From the NCBI RefSeq assembly GCF_014946725.1, contig NZ_JACFXY010000001.1, positions 744,001 through 808,000 on the forward strand: a stretch of 64,000 bases of DNA. The letters are read 5' to 3'. The notes under the pieces are model-generated. The model was not told the DNA's origin and did no database searches. It saw nothing but the letters and a program-made list of their open reading frames with translations. The DNA is from Mixta mediterraneensis. GTDB lineage: Bacteria > Pseudomonadota > Gammaproteobacteria > Enterobacterales > Enterobacteriaceae. Below are positions 51,818 to 64,000 of this stretch, piece after piece; positions within the stretch are counted from its first letter, which is position 1, and the number at the start of each line of letters is the position of its first letter. The position numbers were made by a program, and so were the translations under genes.

Positions 51818-52765
51818 TTAAGCCCAGCGGTTTTCAATCGCTTCACCATCCCGCAGGCGGCGTAAGTTATCACAGACGCCCGCCACATTTCCGGCTAGGG
51901 AAATATCGGTCACGCCGCCAATATGTGGTGTAGCGATAACGTTGTAGCTAAATACGACATCATTTGGCGCAGGCGGTTCTTGCCAGAACACATCAAGCCC
52001 GGCCCCGGCCAGCGTTTTATTTTCTAACGCGGCGATAAAAGCCGGCTTGTCGATCAAACCGCCACGGCCAAGGTTAATCAAAAAGCTACCGTGCTTCATT
52101 TGATTCAGCGCGTTCGCATTGATGATGTTATGGGTTTGCGCATTATCCGGCAGGCTGAGTACCACAAAGTCAGCGCGTTCCAGTAGCTGCGGTAGCTGAG
52201 TCATATCGCCGATCCAATCCAGTCCGTGCTTTTCAGCAAATGCCGTATCGGCTTCACGCTTCACACCGATCATGCGCATCCCAAAGGGGGCCAGACGTTT
52301 CGCCAGCGCTTTGCCGATGCCGCCTAGTCCTACCAGCCCAACCGTTTTGCCCATCAAACCAATACCGACCGGTTGGCCGAGACGCTGCTGCGCCAGACAT
52401 TGCGCGATTTCCTGATGACGACGCGCGAGGCCAATCATCATCCAGATACCAAGTTCAGCCACTGAATCTGCATTGCCGGAAGTATGAGAAGGCACGTTCG
52501 CCACCATAATGCCCTGCTGTTTTGCCGCGGCGGTATCCACGCTCTCCAGGCCGGTTCCGGCTTGCTGGATCAGTTTCAGGCGATCGGCGGTCGCTAACAG
52601 GCGAGCATCCACTTTGCACATGCCGGGAATCAACGCGTCAAAACCCGCCAGGCTTTCAGCCGCATGGCCTGCCGAGGCGACAAATTCGACATCCGGCATA
52701 GTCTGACGAATCGACGCAATCAATCCACCCTAGGCATTTTCATCCGCTGCGATCAGCACTCTCAT
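51818..52765 (-). pseudogene. D-isomer 2-hydroxyacid dehydrogenase, interrupted by an in-frame TAG
   Basis: ATG 52765, with GGAGGAA upstream, opens MRVLIAADENA, then TAG at 52730-52732 (codon 12), then GGLIASIRQTMPDVEF in the same frame to 51818 (315 residues if read through). The Rossmann motif GKTVGLVGLGGIGKALAKRL and catalytic residues in LINLGRGGLID (Arg) and VIATPHIGG (His) are intact, so this is a phosphoglycerate-dehydrogenase-like NAD enzyme of unknown substrate. CAG or TGG to TAG would explain the stop. A TTG at 52723 could restart and lose only 14 residues, so some activity may remain. It is convergent with deoR. Confidence 0.85.
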
Positions 52766-52950
52766 CTAACTTCCTCCGCTTATCAGGCAAAAATGCAGCA
52801 TAGACTTGAGTTTGTGCGTAAATCAAACAGTTATCCTGGACTACGGCACGCAACGGAAGAATCCCCGCCCCCCGGCTGTGATTAGGCAGTGAAAAAGGCT
52901 AAACTTCGACATCATCCAAACGACAAACAGACCCAGAGGCTCAATACAAC

Positions 52951-54618
52951 GTGGCTCAATTCGTCTATAGCATGCACCGCGTCGGCAAAGTTGTTCCGCC
53001 GAAGCGACATATTCTGAAGAACATCTCCCTTAGCTTTTTCCCTGGCGCGAAAATCGGCGTACTCGGCCTGAACGGCGCCGGGAAATCCACGCTGCTGCGC
53101 ATCATGGCCGGCATCGATAAAGATATTGAAGGGGAAGCGCGCCCACAGCCAGGCATCAAAATTGGTTATCTGCCGCAGGAACCTCAGCTCAACCTGGAGC
53201 ATACCGTTCGTGAATCGGTAGAAGAAGCGCTGGCAGAAGTCGTTGGCGCGTTAAAACGTCTGGACGAAGTGTATGCGCTTTATGCAGAAGAGGACGCAGA
53301 CTTCGATAAGCTGGCCGCTGAGCAAGGCCGTCTGGAAGAGATTATCCAGGCGCACGATGGTCATAACCTTAATACTCAGCTGGAGCGCGCTGCCGACGCG
53401 CTGCGCCTGCCAGACTGGGATGCGAAGATTGCCAACCTGTCAGGGGGGGAACGCCGCCGCGTGGCGCTATGTCGCCTGCTGCTGGAAAAACCAGACATGC
53501 TGCTGCTGGACGAACCGACCAACCACCTGGACGCAGAATCCGTGGCGTGGCTGGAACGCTTCCTGCACGATTTCGAAGGCACCGTGGTAGCCATCACCCA
53601 TGACCGTTACTTCCTTGATAACGTCGCGGGCTGGATCCTGGAGCTGGATCGCGGCGAAGGTATTCCGTGGGAAGGCAACTACTCATCCTGGCTGGAGCAG
53701 AAAGATGCACGTCTGGCACAGGAAGCCTCTTCTGAAGCCGCACGTCGTAAATCCATTGAGAAAGAGCTGGAGTGGGTACGTCAGGGCACCAAAGGCCGTC
53801 AGTCCAAGGGCAAAGCCCGTCTGGCACGTTTTGAAGAGCTGAACAGTACCGACTATCAGAAACGTAACGAAACCAACGAGCTGTTTATTCCGCCTGGCGC
53901 ACGCCTGGGTGATAAAGTGCTGGAAGTCAGCCATCTGCGTAAATCCTACGGGGATCGTGTGCTGATTGACGATTTATCGTTCTCAGTACCGAAAGGTGCC
54001 ATCGTTGGCATCATCGGGCCTAACGGCGCGGGTAAATCCACCCTGTTCCGCATGATGTCGGGTCAGGAGCAGCCTGACTCCGGCAGCATTGTGCTGGGAG
54101 ATACCGTTAAACTGGCCTCCGTCGATCAGTTCCGCGACAGCATGGATAATTCGAAAACTGTCTGGGAAGAAGTGTCCGGCGGCCAGGACATCATGCGTAT
54201 CGGCAACACTGAGATGCCAAGTCGCGCCTACGTGGGTCGCTTTAACTTTAAGGGTGTCGATCAGGGTAAACGTGTAGGCGAACTTTCCGGCGGTGAGCGT
54301 GGTCGCTTGCACCTCGCTAAACTGCTGCAGGTTGGCGGCAATATGTTGCTGCTTGATGAACCGACCAATGATCTGGACATCGAAACCTTGCGCGCACTGG
54401 AAAATGCCCTGCTGGAGTTCCCAGGCTGCGCCATGGTGATCTCGCATGACCGCTGGTTCCTTGACCGTATTGCCACCCATATTCTGGATTACCAGGATGA
54501 AGGCAAGATCGAATTCTTTGAAGGCAACTTCACCGAATACGAAGAGTACAAAAAACGCACGCTGGGCGCCGACGCGCTGGAGCCGAAGCGTATCAAGTAC
54601 AAACGTATGATAAAATAA
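52951..54618 (+). CDS. ettA: Energy-dependent translational throttle protein EttA
   Basis: EttA is an ABC-F protein that binds the ribosomal E site and gates the first peptide bond according to the ATP/ADP ratio. The protein has 555 residues, as in E. coli, from a GTG start (MAQFVYSMHRVGKVVPPKRH). Two ABC domains are visible: GLNGAGKSTLLRI, LSGGERRRVALCRLL, LLLDEPTNHLD, and GPNGAGKSTLFRM, LSGGERGRLHLAKLL, LLLDEPTNDLD, joined by the P-site interaction linker (WVRQGTKGRQSKGKARLARF). In E. coli it is divergent from slt; here the accessory block intervenes. Confidence 0.97.
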   Translation: MAQFVYSMHRVGKVVPPKRHILKNISLSFFPGAKIGVLGLNGAGKSTLLRIMAGIDKDIEGEARPQPGIKIGYLPQEPQLNLEHTVRESVEEALAEVVGALKRLDEVYALYAEEDADFDKLAAEQGRLEEIIQAHDGHNLNTQLERAADALRLPDWDAKIANLSGGERRRVALCRLLLEKPDMLLLDEPTNHLDAESVAWLERFLHDFEGTVVAITHDRYFLDNVAGWILELDRGEGIPWEGNYSSWLEQKDARLAQEASSEAARRKSIEKELEWVRQGTKGRQSKGKARLARFEELNSTDYQKRNETNELFIPPGARLGDKVLEVSHLRKSYGDRVLIDDLSFSVPKGAIVGIIGPNGAGKSTLFRMMSGQEQPDSGSIVLGDTVKLASVDQFRDSMDNSKTVWEEVSGGQDIMRIGNTEMPSRAYVGRFNFKGVDQGKRVGELSGGERGRLHLAKLLQVGGNMLLLDEPTNDLDIETLRALENALLEFPGCAMVISHDRWFLDRIATHILDYQDEGKIEFFEGNFTEYEEYKKRTLGADALEPKRIKYKRMIK

Positions 54619-55066
54619 GCTGTTGATGAGTGGGGGGAGAGGTATCTCTCCTCCTACTTTCCTGACGCGGAGCAGTAGCGTTAAAAAAAGAGCGTTTTCC
54701 CCTTTTCCGCTTACATCTTTTCACGCCTCAGCAAAAGCGGTATGACGGAAAGACCGGCTTGGTGATGCCGTTATCTGGCGGCGTGCCTGGTATGATAAAT
54801 GTCATCCCCTTCATCCTTGCCGTGACGGGAATTGCCGGGCGTACCAGCCGATCTTGTCCACCCCCATCTTTCATAATTAAAGGGAGCGCATTCGATGCTT
54901 CCTTTAACACAAGACTTACACCATATTGTGATTGCCATTGCAATTTAGCTAAAAAGAGGGGTGTCCGTTTCGACATAGCATACGTTGGAATTGACAGCTC
55001 CTCTCAACCTGCCATAACGTTCCCGCCAAATATTTAATTTCCCTTAATGGAATAAGGCCTACCCTC
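54619..55066. other. 448-bp spacer between ettA and bglG
   Basis: Just after ettA there is a small GGAGA/TCTCC hairpin (54654-54669 region) without a good T-tract. An 82-codon minus-strand frame (54728-54976) and an overlapping plus-strand frame (54759-55037) show no known motif and no good ribosome site; neither is called. E. coli has nadR and serB near ettA on this side; no remnant was recognised. Confidence 0.45.
54991..55018 (+). promoter_or_regulatory. Candidate promoter of bglG
   Basis: TTGACA (54991-54996) and CATAAC (55013-55018) are 16 bp apart, about 42 bp before the bglG ATG. No ribonucleic antiterminator site lies in this short leader. Confidence 0.5.
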
Positions 55067-55727
55067 ATGAATATAAATAAAATGCAAATAGATCGCATAT
55101 TGAATAATAACGTCGTGATTACGCTTGGGGAGAACAAACAGGAAACAGTGGTGATGGGTAAAGGCATCGGCTTTCAAAAAAAAAAGGGCGAATCGATTAA
55201 TCCAGACCTGATCGAAAAAGTCTTCTCGCTCAACACGCCCTATAGCGATCATTTTAAATTCTTACTTGAACAAGTTCCGGCGAGTTGTATTAGTGCAGCG
55301 GAAGAAATTATCGAGCTGGCTAAAAATCGGCTGAAAACTAAGCTGCATGCCAGCGTAATAATTTCTCTTGCCGATCACCTTAATTATGCTTTACAACGCT
55401 TTGCTGAAAATATCAGCATCCCCAATACATTACAGTGGGAAATAAAAAAGCTGTACTCTTCCGAATTCGCCATCGGTAAAGCATCCATTCAGATTATTAA
55501 TCGTCATACTGGCGTATTGCTTCCTGACGATGAAGCCGGATATATCGCTCTGCATCTTGTTAACGCTCAGTTAAATGACAATATGCAGAACACCATGAAA
55601 ATAACCCGTTTTATCCAGGATATTCTCAGTCTGGTGCAGTATCATTTTACGCTGGAATACAATGAGGATGCATTAAGCTATCAGCGTTTCATCACTCACC
55701 TTAAATTCTTTGCTCAGCGTATTTTTG

Positions 55728-55736
55728 ATCGTAATG
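55728..55736 (+). repeat. Target site duplication, left copy
   Basis: ATCGTAATG next to the left end of the element; identical to 56793-56801. Nine bp is the usual duplication of IS903-type elements. Confidence 0.95.
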
Positions 55737-56792
55737 GGCTTTGTTGAATAAATCAGCTTCAGGACGAGTGACTCTGTAGCTGACCGGGTTTTCAGGCAAT
55801 ACGCACGCTTTCTGGCATACCAGCCTTCGTTATTTTATTCAGCGCACGCACCATGCCCAAAGCCTCTGCTACCTGACCATCGTAATCACGCAGCGTCAGT
55901 GAACCTCCGAACAGTTGCTTTACCCTGTACATGGCCGTCTCCGCTATCGAGCGACGGTTGTAATCTGTTGTCCATTTCCACCGGGCATTACTCCCGGTCA
56001 GCCGCTGATTCGCTACTGCACGGTTACGGTCTGCGTACTCTACGGGCCAGTAACCCGCTCCTTTTCGGGGCGGGATGAGGGCACTGATTTTCTTGCGCCG
56101 CAGTTCATCGTGACAGAGTCGGGTGTCGTAAGCGCCGTCTGCTGCGGCTGCCCTGATTTTTCTGTGTGTCTGCCGGATAAGACCCGGGAAAGCTTCTGAG
56201 TCCGTGACGTTGTTCAGAGACAGGTCCGCGCAGATGACTTCATGTGTTCTGCTGTCAACGGCCAGATGCAGCTTCCGCCAGGTACGACGGCGCTCTTTGC
56301 CGTGATTTTTGACTTTCCATTCGCCTTCACCAAAAACCTTCAGCCCGGTGGAATCAATCACCAGGTGTGCGATTTCACCCCGGGTGGGTGTTTTGAAACA
56401 GACATTAACCGACTTTGCCCGCTTGCTGACACTGCTGTAATCCGGGCAGCGCAACGGAACGTTCATCAGGGCAAAAATGGAATCAATAAAACCCTGCGCA
56501 GCCCGCAGTGTCAGCCGGAACAGGCGTTTAATCATCAGGACGGTGGTGATGGCAAGGTCAGAATAGCGCTGAGGTCTTCCCCGTGATGAAGGCGTTGCCG
56601 ACTCATACCAGGCATGAGTCGCTTCATCGTCCAGCCAGAAAGTGAGGGAGCCACGGTTGATGAGGGCTTTGTTGTAGGTGGGCCAGTTGGTGATTTTGAA
56701 CTTTTGCTTTGCCACGGAACGGTCTGTGTTGTCGGGAGGATGCGTGATCTGATCCTTCAACTCAGCAAAAGTTCGATTTATTCAACAAAGCC
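55737..56792 (-). mobile_element. Complete IS903-type insertion sequence (IS5 family)
   Basis: The 1056-bp element starts GGCTTTGTTGAATAAATC and ends with its inverted complement GATTTATTCAACAAAGCC (perfect 18-bp ends), the IS903 terminal repeats, and is flanked by identical 9-bp duplications. It encodes a full transposase. IS903 itself is 1057 bp. Intact ends, gene and duplications show a recent insertion. Confidence 0.96.
55792..56760 (-). CDS. IS903-type transposase (IS5 family, DDE)
   Basis: The 322-residue protein is close to IS903 transposase along its length (ALINRGSLTFWLDDEA, ESATPSSRGRPQRYSDLAI). The DDE catalytic residues lie in HLVIDSTGLKVFG, AAAADGAYDTRL and SIAETAMYRVKQL. The N-terminus (MKDQITHPPDNTDRSVAKQK) differs from classic IS903 and resembles other members of the subgroup. 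It is read opposite to bglG. Confidence 0.96.
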   Translation of the reverse strand: MKDQITHPPDNTDRSVAKQKFKITNWPTYNKALINRGSLTFWLDDEATHAWYESATPSSRGRPQRYSDLAITTVLMIKRLFRLTLRAAQGFIDSIFALMNVPLRCPDYSSVSKRAKSVNVCFKTPTRGEIAHLVIDSTGLKVFGEGEWKVKNHGKERRRTWRKLHLAVDSRTHEVICADLSLNNVTDSEAFPGLIRQTHRKIRAAAADGAYDTRLCHDELRRKKISALIPPRKGAGYWPVEYADRNRAVANQRLTGSNARWKWTTDYNRRSIAETAMYRVKQLFGGSLTLRDYDGQVAEALGMVRALNKITKAGMPESVRIA

Positions 56793-56801
56793 ATCGTAAT
56801 G
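56793..56801 (+). repeat. Target site duplication, right copy
   Basis: ATCGTAATG, identical to the left copy; it continues directly into the rest of bglG. Confidence 0.95.
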
Positions 56802-57091
56802 TTGTCAATAATGACGACGCGTCCCTGCCACAACTGGTAAGAAAAAAGTATGTCACCTCACACCAATGCGCAGAAAAAGTCAGTAAATACATTTCATTAC
56901 ATCATGACTATATCTTAACACAAGACGAACTTATGTTCCTGACCATACACATTGAGCAGTTGAGAAAATGATTTCTACGCCGCTAAAGAGGGGTGTAATC
57001 AAGTCCCTGTGAAGCAACTCACATTTAAGTAACTTTCATAAAAAAACACTTGAACAAGTAAAAAAATTACATTTATATATCGTTCACAACA

Positions 57092-57189
57092 GGATTGTTA
57101 TCTTCACGTAGTGTCAGACTTGTCGAGCAAAACCTAACTAAAGCCTCCCGCTTTTATCTACTCCGGGTCGCCAAAGTTAGTTTTTTTTT
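57092..57189 (+). promoter_or_regulatory. BglG-type antiterminator (RAT) overlapping a terminator before bglF
   Basis: GGATTGTTA at 57092 and GAGCAAAACC ending at 57134 are the two conserved arms of a ribonucleic antiterminator of the bgl type, with a longer middle than in E. coli. The right arm runs into a terminator: CTAACT / AGTTAG with an inner CCCG/CGGG stem, then nine T (57181-57189). BglG binding to the first structure would stop the second from forming and allow bglF expression. The remaining sequence from 56972 is A+T-rich without a gene. Confidence 0.8.
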
Positions 57190-57229
57190 GCTTCAAATTC
57201 GCGTAGTCAGTTATCCGACAAGAGGTTAA

Positions 57230-58669
<1,440 letters not shown>

Positions 58670-58699
58670 CGTAACCCCATTTTACGCTGACCGAAATAG

Positions 58700-61458
<2,759 letters not shown>

Positions 61459-61645
61459 TTTGCGACAGGCGGGAAGGTTGACAGATTTTTGTTCAGGATG
61501 ATGTTTCACGCGAGGCTTTCCCGCGCCCCGGCGAGGCAAGCTGCATCTCGTCGTAGGTTAGAAAAATTGCGCCTCCATTGCTTTGTGCGTAAAGGCGGAG
61601 CATCATCCAGCCCCTTTTATTCAGAGAAGAAAGGCGTGCGCTCAT

Positions 61646-61866
61646 TTAAGCAGAAAGACCAGCACGAATTTCCTCGCGCTCAGCCAGTGTCAGATGCGCC
61701 ACCGCCCCCCTGCGTTCATTGGGTTTTATCCCGCCAGTGTCTCTTAGCATGCCGAATATGGCCCCTGGTGTCGGTTCCAGGATTTTAGCTATCTCGCTAA
61801 CGTCCTTACTATTCTTCCGCAGCTCAAAAACGAGCAATTTTCCTTAGCCGTAAATGTCCGCCTCAT
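61646..61866 (-). pseudogene. Remnant of an IS30-family transposase
   Basis: The minus strand encodes the N-terminal part of an IS30-type transposase. ATG 61864-61866 opens MRRTFTAKE, then a one-base frameshift, then VFELRKNSKDVSEIAKILEP, TPGAIFGMLRDTGGIKPNER and RGAVAHLTLAEREEIRAGLSA. A stop replaces the next Lys codon and similarity soon ends. The catalytic DDE domain is absent. It is an old fragment of a few score codons, not a functional element. The neighbouring 61459-61645 stretch shows nothing else recognisable. Confidence 0.85.
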
Positions 61867-61933
61867 TCAAAAAATCTCTGTCACACGTCATTTCCACTTA
61901 TATGTTGCCTTGATCAATTGAATCTACAATCAA

Positions 61934-62830
61934 TTAGCGATAAAACGCTGTAAACACCGTCGATTGCAAGGCGAACTCAATAAACTTTACCAGCGCTGGC
62001 GAGTTTAGCTTGCGGCTCGGGTACACCAGCCACAGCTCATTACCTTCCATCTCCCATTCCGGCAGTACGCGTACTAAACGATGGTCAGCCATGGCGCCCT
62101 CGGTTAAAAAACGCGGCAGCAGCGTAATGCCCGCGTCGCCTAACGCACATTCGCGCGCGTAAACCAGATTATCAGTCAGATGGCCCGGCGGTAGCAGCCA
62201 GCGGTAATACTCTTTTTCCTGCTTCAACACCCATTCATTCCATGCACGATGGGCGATACAGCGATGAGCAGCCAGCTGTTGCGGATGAGTAATGAGCGAA
62301 TGTTGTTCAAGGTAACTTTTCGATGCCACCAGCGTCCGTTCGCAATAGCCAACCCGACGACCGATCAAGGATGATTCTTGCGGCTGCCCGGTACGCAACG
62401 CAATGTCAAAGCCATCCTGTACTAAATCGCGAATATCATCCGAGACCGAGACGTCTAACATCACGTCAGGATAACGCTGCAAAAATTCCGCGTTACAGCG
62501 CGCCAGCAGCGTGGCACCAATACCCGCCGGGCTGGTAATGCGCAGCCGCCCACTGGGATTTTCACGCAGATTAGCCATCGTCTGGTCGGCGCGTTCGCTG
62601 GCCTGCATCATCTCCTGACAGTGCAGCAAATACCGTTCCCCTGCAAAGGTCAGTTTGAGCTGGCGTGTGGTGCGGTTGAGTAAACGGATGCCGAGACGTT
62701 GCTCCAGATGACTGATACGCTGACTCATGCTGGATTTGGGTAATCCGACACGTTGCGCCGCAGCGGTAAAGCTGCCGCATTCTGCTACCAGGGCAAACAG
62801 CGCCATATCCTGCCACTGACGAAACGTCAT
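61934..62830 (-). CDS. LysR-family transcriptional regulator
   Basis: The 298-residue protein has a LysR winged helix (1-60; FVALVAECGSFTAAAQRVGLPKSSMSQRISHLEQRLGIRLL-like) and an effector domain of the CrgA/DhlR-type group (GRLRITSPAGIGATLLARCNAEFL, GFDIALRTGQPQESSLIGRRVG). It is divergent from the dehydrogenase gene and probably controls it; this pairing of a LysR regulator with a medium-chain dehydrogenase is common and usually answers to electrophiles or quinones. Confidence 0.9.
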   Translation of the reverse strand: MTFRQWQDMALFALVAECGSFTAAAQRVGLPKSSMSQRISHLEQRLGIRLLNRTTRQLKLTFAGERYLLHCQEMMQASERADQTMANLRENPSGRLRITSPAGIGATLLARCNAEFLQRYPDVMLDVSVSDDIRDLVQDGFDIALRTGQPQESSLIGRRVGYCERTLVASKSYLEQHSLITHPQQLAAHRCIAHRAWNEWVLKQEKEYYRWLLPPGHLTDNLVYARECALGDAGITLLPRFLTEGAMADHRLVRVLPEWEMEGNELWLVYPSRKLNSPALVKFIEFALQSTVFTAFYR

Positions 62831-62925
62831 TGTTCACCTCAGACGAACACGCTATGAAAGATTGTCCATCTTATCATCATGAAATCGAGCTTCTACACTT
62901 AAGCCATCCAAACAGGAGAACAAAT

Positions 62926-63927
62926 ATGACGATTCGCGCTATTGCTGTTAATCCAGAACATCCACAAGAATTTATCGAAATTAACCCGGAAACACCGACA
63001 CCCGGCGAATACGACCTTCGCGTAGAAGTGAAAGCCGCCTCCGTAAATCCGGTTGATACCAAAGTGCACAAAGGAGCGGTTAAGAACGGCTTACAGTTGC
63101 CGCGCATTTTAGGTTGGGATGCGAGCGGCGTGGTGCTGGAGGTTGGCAGCAAAGTCAGCAATTTTAAGCCTGGCGATGAAGTGTATTATGCCGGTGACAT
63201 TACGCGTCCCGGCAGCAACAGTAGCCAACAGCTGATCGATGCACGCATTACCGGCCACAAGCCGCAAAACCTCGACTGGGCAGCGGCGGCGGCGCTCCCG
63301 CTGACTGCGCTGACCGCCTGGGAAGGATTATTTGAACGTCTTAACCTGCAAAACGCAACGGAAGATCAAACGCTGCTGATCGTTGGCGGCGCGGGCGGTG
63401 TAGGATCCCTGGCGATCCCGTTTGTGAAATTGCGCAGTAAAGTAAAAGTGATCGCCACCGCATCCCAGCAGGACTCAGCACAATGGTGCCGCGATCGCGG
63501 AGCGGATCAGGTCATCAATTATAAAGATATGATCGGCGAGCTGGAAAAACTTGGGCTTAAGCAGGTTGATTATATTTTCTGCCTGAACGATACCGATGGT
63601 CACTGGGAAACCATGGCCCAGTTGATCGCACCGCAAGGACACATTTGTACCATCGTAGAAAATGAACATCCGCTGTCGATGGATCAGTTGAAACTGAAAA
63701 GCGCTGCGCTGCATTTTGAATTTATGTATACCCGCAGCATGTTCACCACGCCAGATATGGCGCGTCAGGGTGAAATTCTGGACACCGTGGCTGAGTTGCT
63801 GGATGCAGGAAAGCTACAGACCACGCTGAATGAAACGTTACAGGGATTAAGCGTTGAGACGTTGAAGGCCGCGCATCAACGCGTACTGGAAGGTCATATG
63901 CGCGGCAAGGTGGTGATAGTTTATTAA
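62926..63927 (+). CDS. Zinc-type alcohol dehydrogenase-like / quinone oxidoreductase (MDR family)
   Basis: The ATG at 62926, with AGGAG upstream, gives 333 residues; a longer frame from 62830 overlaps the LysR start and is not supported. Features are the GroES-like N-terminal domain (VKAASVNPVDTKVHKGAV, LGWDASGVVLEVGSKVSNFKPGDEV) and the NADPH Rossmann motif LLIVGGAGGVGSLAIPFVKL (about 150-170). Zinc-binding Cys are missing, so it is a zinc-free member like quinone oxidoreductase, despite the family name. The substrate is unknown. Confidence 0.9.
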   Translation: MTIRAIAVNPEHPQEFIEINPETPTPGEYDLRVEVKAASVNPVDTKVHKGAVKNGLQLPRILGWDASGVVLEVGSKVSNFKPGDEVYYAGDITRPGSNSSQQLIDARITGHKPQNLDWAAAAALPLTALTAWEGLFERLNLQNATEDQTLLIVGGAGGVGSLAIPFVKLRSKVKVIATASQQDSAQWCRDRGADQVINYKDMIGELEKLGLKQVDYIFCLNDTDGHWETMAQLIAPQGHICTIVENEHPLSMDQLKLKSAALHFEFMYTRSMFTTPDMARQGEILDTVAELLDAGKLQTTLNETLQGLSVETLKAAHQRVLEGHMRGKVVIVY

Positions 63928-63941
63928 TGAGAGGGTTTCGC

Positions 63942-63973
63942 CCCGCCTGGACCTCTTCGACTGATGAGGCGGG
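63942..63973 (+). terminator. Possible hairpin after the dehydrogenase gene
   Basis: CCCGCCT pairs with AGGCGGG across an 18-base loop, 14 bp after the stop. No T-tract follows within the window, so this is only a weak terminator candidate. Confidence 0.3.
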
Positions 63974-64000
63974 ACGGGGGAGGAAGAGCGGACAATAATT

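Larger units (their letters stand above)
55067..56971 (+). pseudogene. bglG: Transcription antiterminator BglG, split by an IS903-type element
   Basis: Removing the element and one 9-bp duplicate restores an uninterrupted 279-codon frame (E. coli BglG 278) from ATG 55067 to TGA 56969-56971. Order: RNA-binding CAT domain (1-58; MNINKMQIDRILNNNVVI, GIGFQKKKGE), PRD1 (65-170, with LADHLNYAL) and PRD2 (171-279). The insertion at codon 224 removes the last 55 residues, replaced by three IS-encoded codons (NGLC). PRD2, needed for dimerisation and phosphate control, is cut; E. coli BglG RNA binding sits in the intact N-terminus, so weak activity is possible but unlikely. It is first in the bgl operon. 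Confidence 0.93.

Noticed and set aside
54728..54976. 82-codon minus-strand frame between ettA and bglG
   Set aside because: No recognisable domain, no good start context and an equally long frame on the other strand; chance cannot be excluded.
55792..56760. Plus-strand frames within the IS element
   Set aside because: They are antisense shadows of the transposase gene with no motif of their own.

Overview
The window is chromosomal DNA from an enterobacterium of the order Enterobacterales, most likely Erwiniaceae (a Pantoea/Erwinia/Mixta-like organism). The gene order follows E. coli around the 0/100-minute point, read in reverse: carB-carA-dapB-ispH-fkpB-lspA-ileS-ribF / rpsT / nhaR-nhaA / dnaJ-dnaK / mog / talB / yaaA / thrCBA-thrL / yjtD / arcA / creA / rob / gpmB / yjjX / trpR-slt / ettA. 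Sequence details match that group closely: TTG starts for carA and rpsT, the thr leader peptide and attenuator, a sigma-32 promoter before dnaK and an operator before trpR. Genus is an inference; no rRNA is present.

Layout. 1-13 kb: a porin cut by the window edge, carAB, dapB, the ribF-ileS-lspA-fkpB-ispH block and rpsT. 13-35 kb: nhaAR, dnaKJ, a metabolite transporter with a nonsense codon, mog, talB, yaaA, the thr operon, an RNA methyltransferase, arcA, creA (without creBCD), rob, gpmB, yjjX, trpR and slt. 35-53 kb: about 18 kb of accessory catabolic genes inserted between slt and ettA, which are neighbours in E. coli. It has two modules. The first is urea uptake and ATP-dependent urea breakdown: atzF, urea carboxylase, a GntR regulator and urtABCDE, behind a sigma-54 promoter with NtrC-like sites. 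The second is 2-deoxyribose catabolism: deoX-deoP-deoK divergent from deoC-deoR, with two DeoR-type operators between them, followed by a 2-hydroxyacid dehydrogenase. 53-64 kb: ettA, then an aryl-beta-glucoside operon (bglG-bglF-6-phospho-beta-glucosidase-OprB-type porin), an IS30 remnant, and a LysR regulator divergent from an alcohol/quinone dehydrogenase.

The most striking feature is fresh gene decay confined to dispensable genes. Four genes are open end to end except for one in-frame stop each: a metabolite:H+ symporter (TAA before its last membrane segment), urea carboxylase (TGA at codon 180), deoC (TGA at codon 34) and a 2-hydroxyacid dehydrogenase (TAG at codon 12). A fifth, bglG, is split by an IS903-type element with an intact 9-bp target duplication; removing the element restores a 279-residue reading frame. 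Because three different stop codons are used, recoding is unlikely. The damage would block urea carboxylation, deoxyribose-5-phosphate cleavage and antitermination of the bgl operon, while every housekeeping gene looks intact. No tRNA, rRNA, CRISPR array or prophage was seen.
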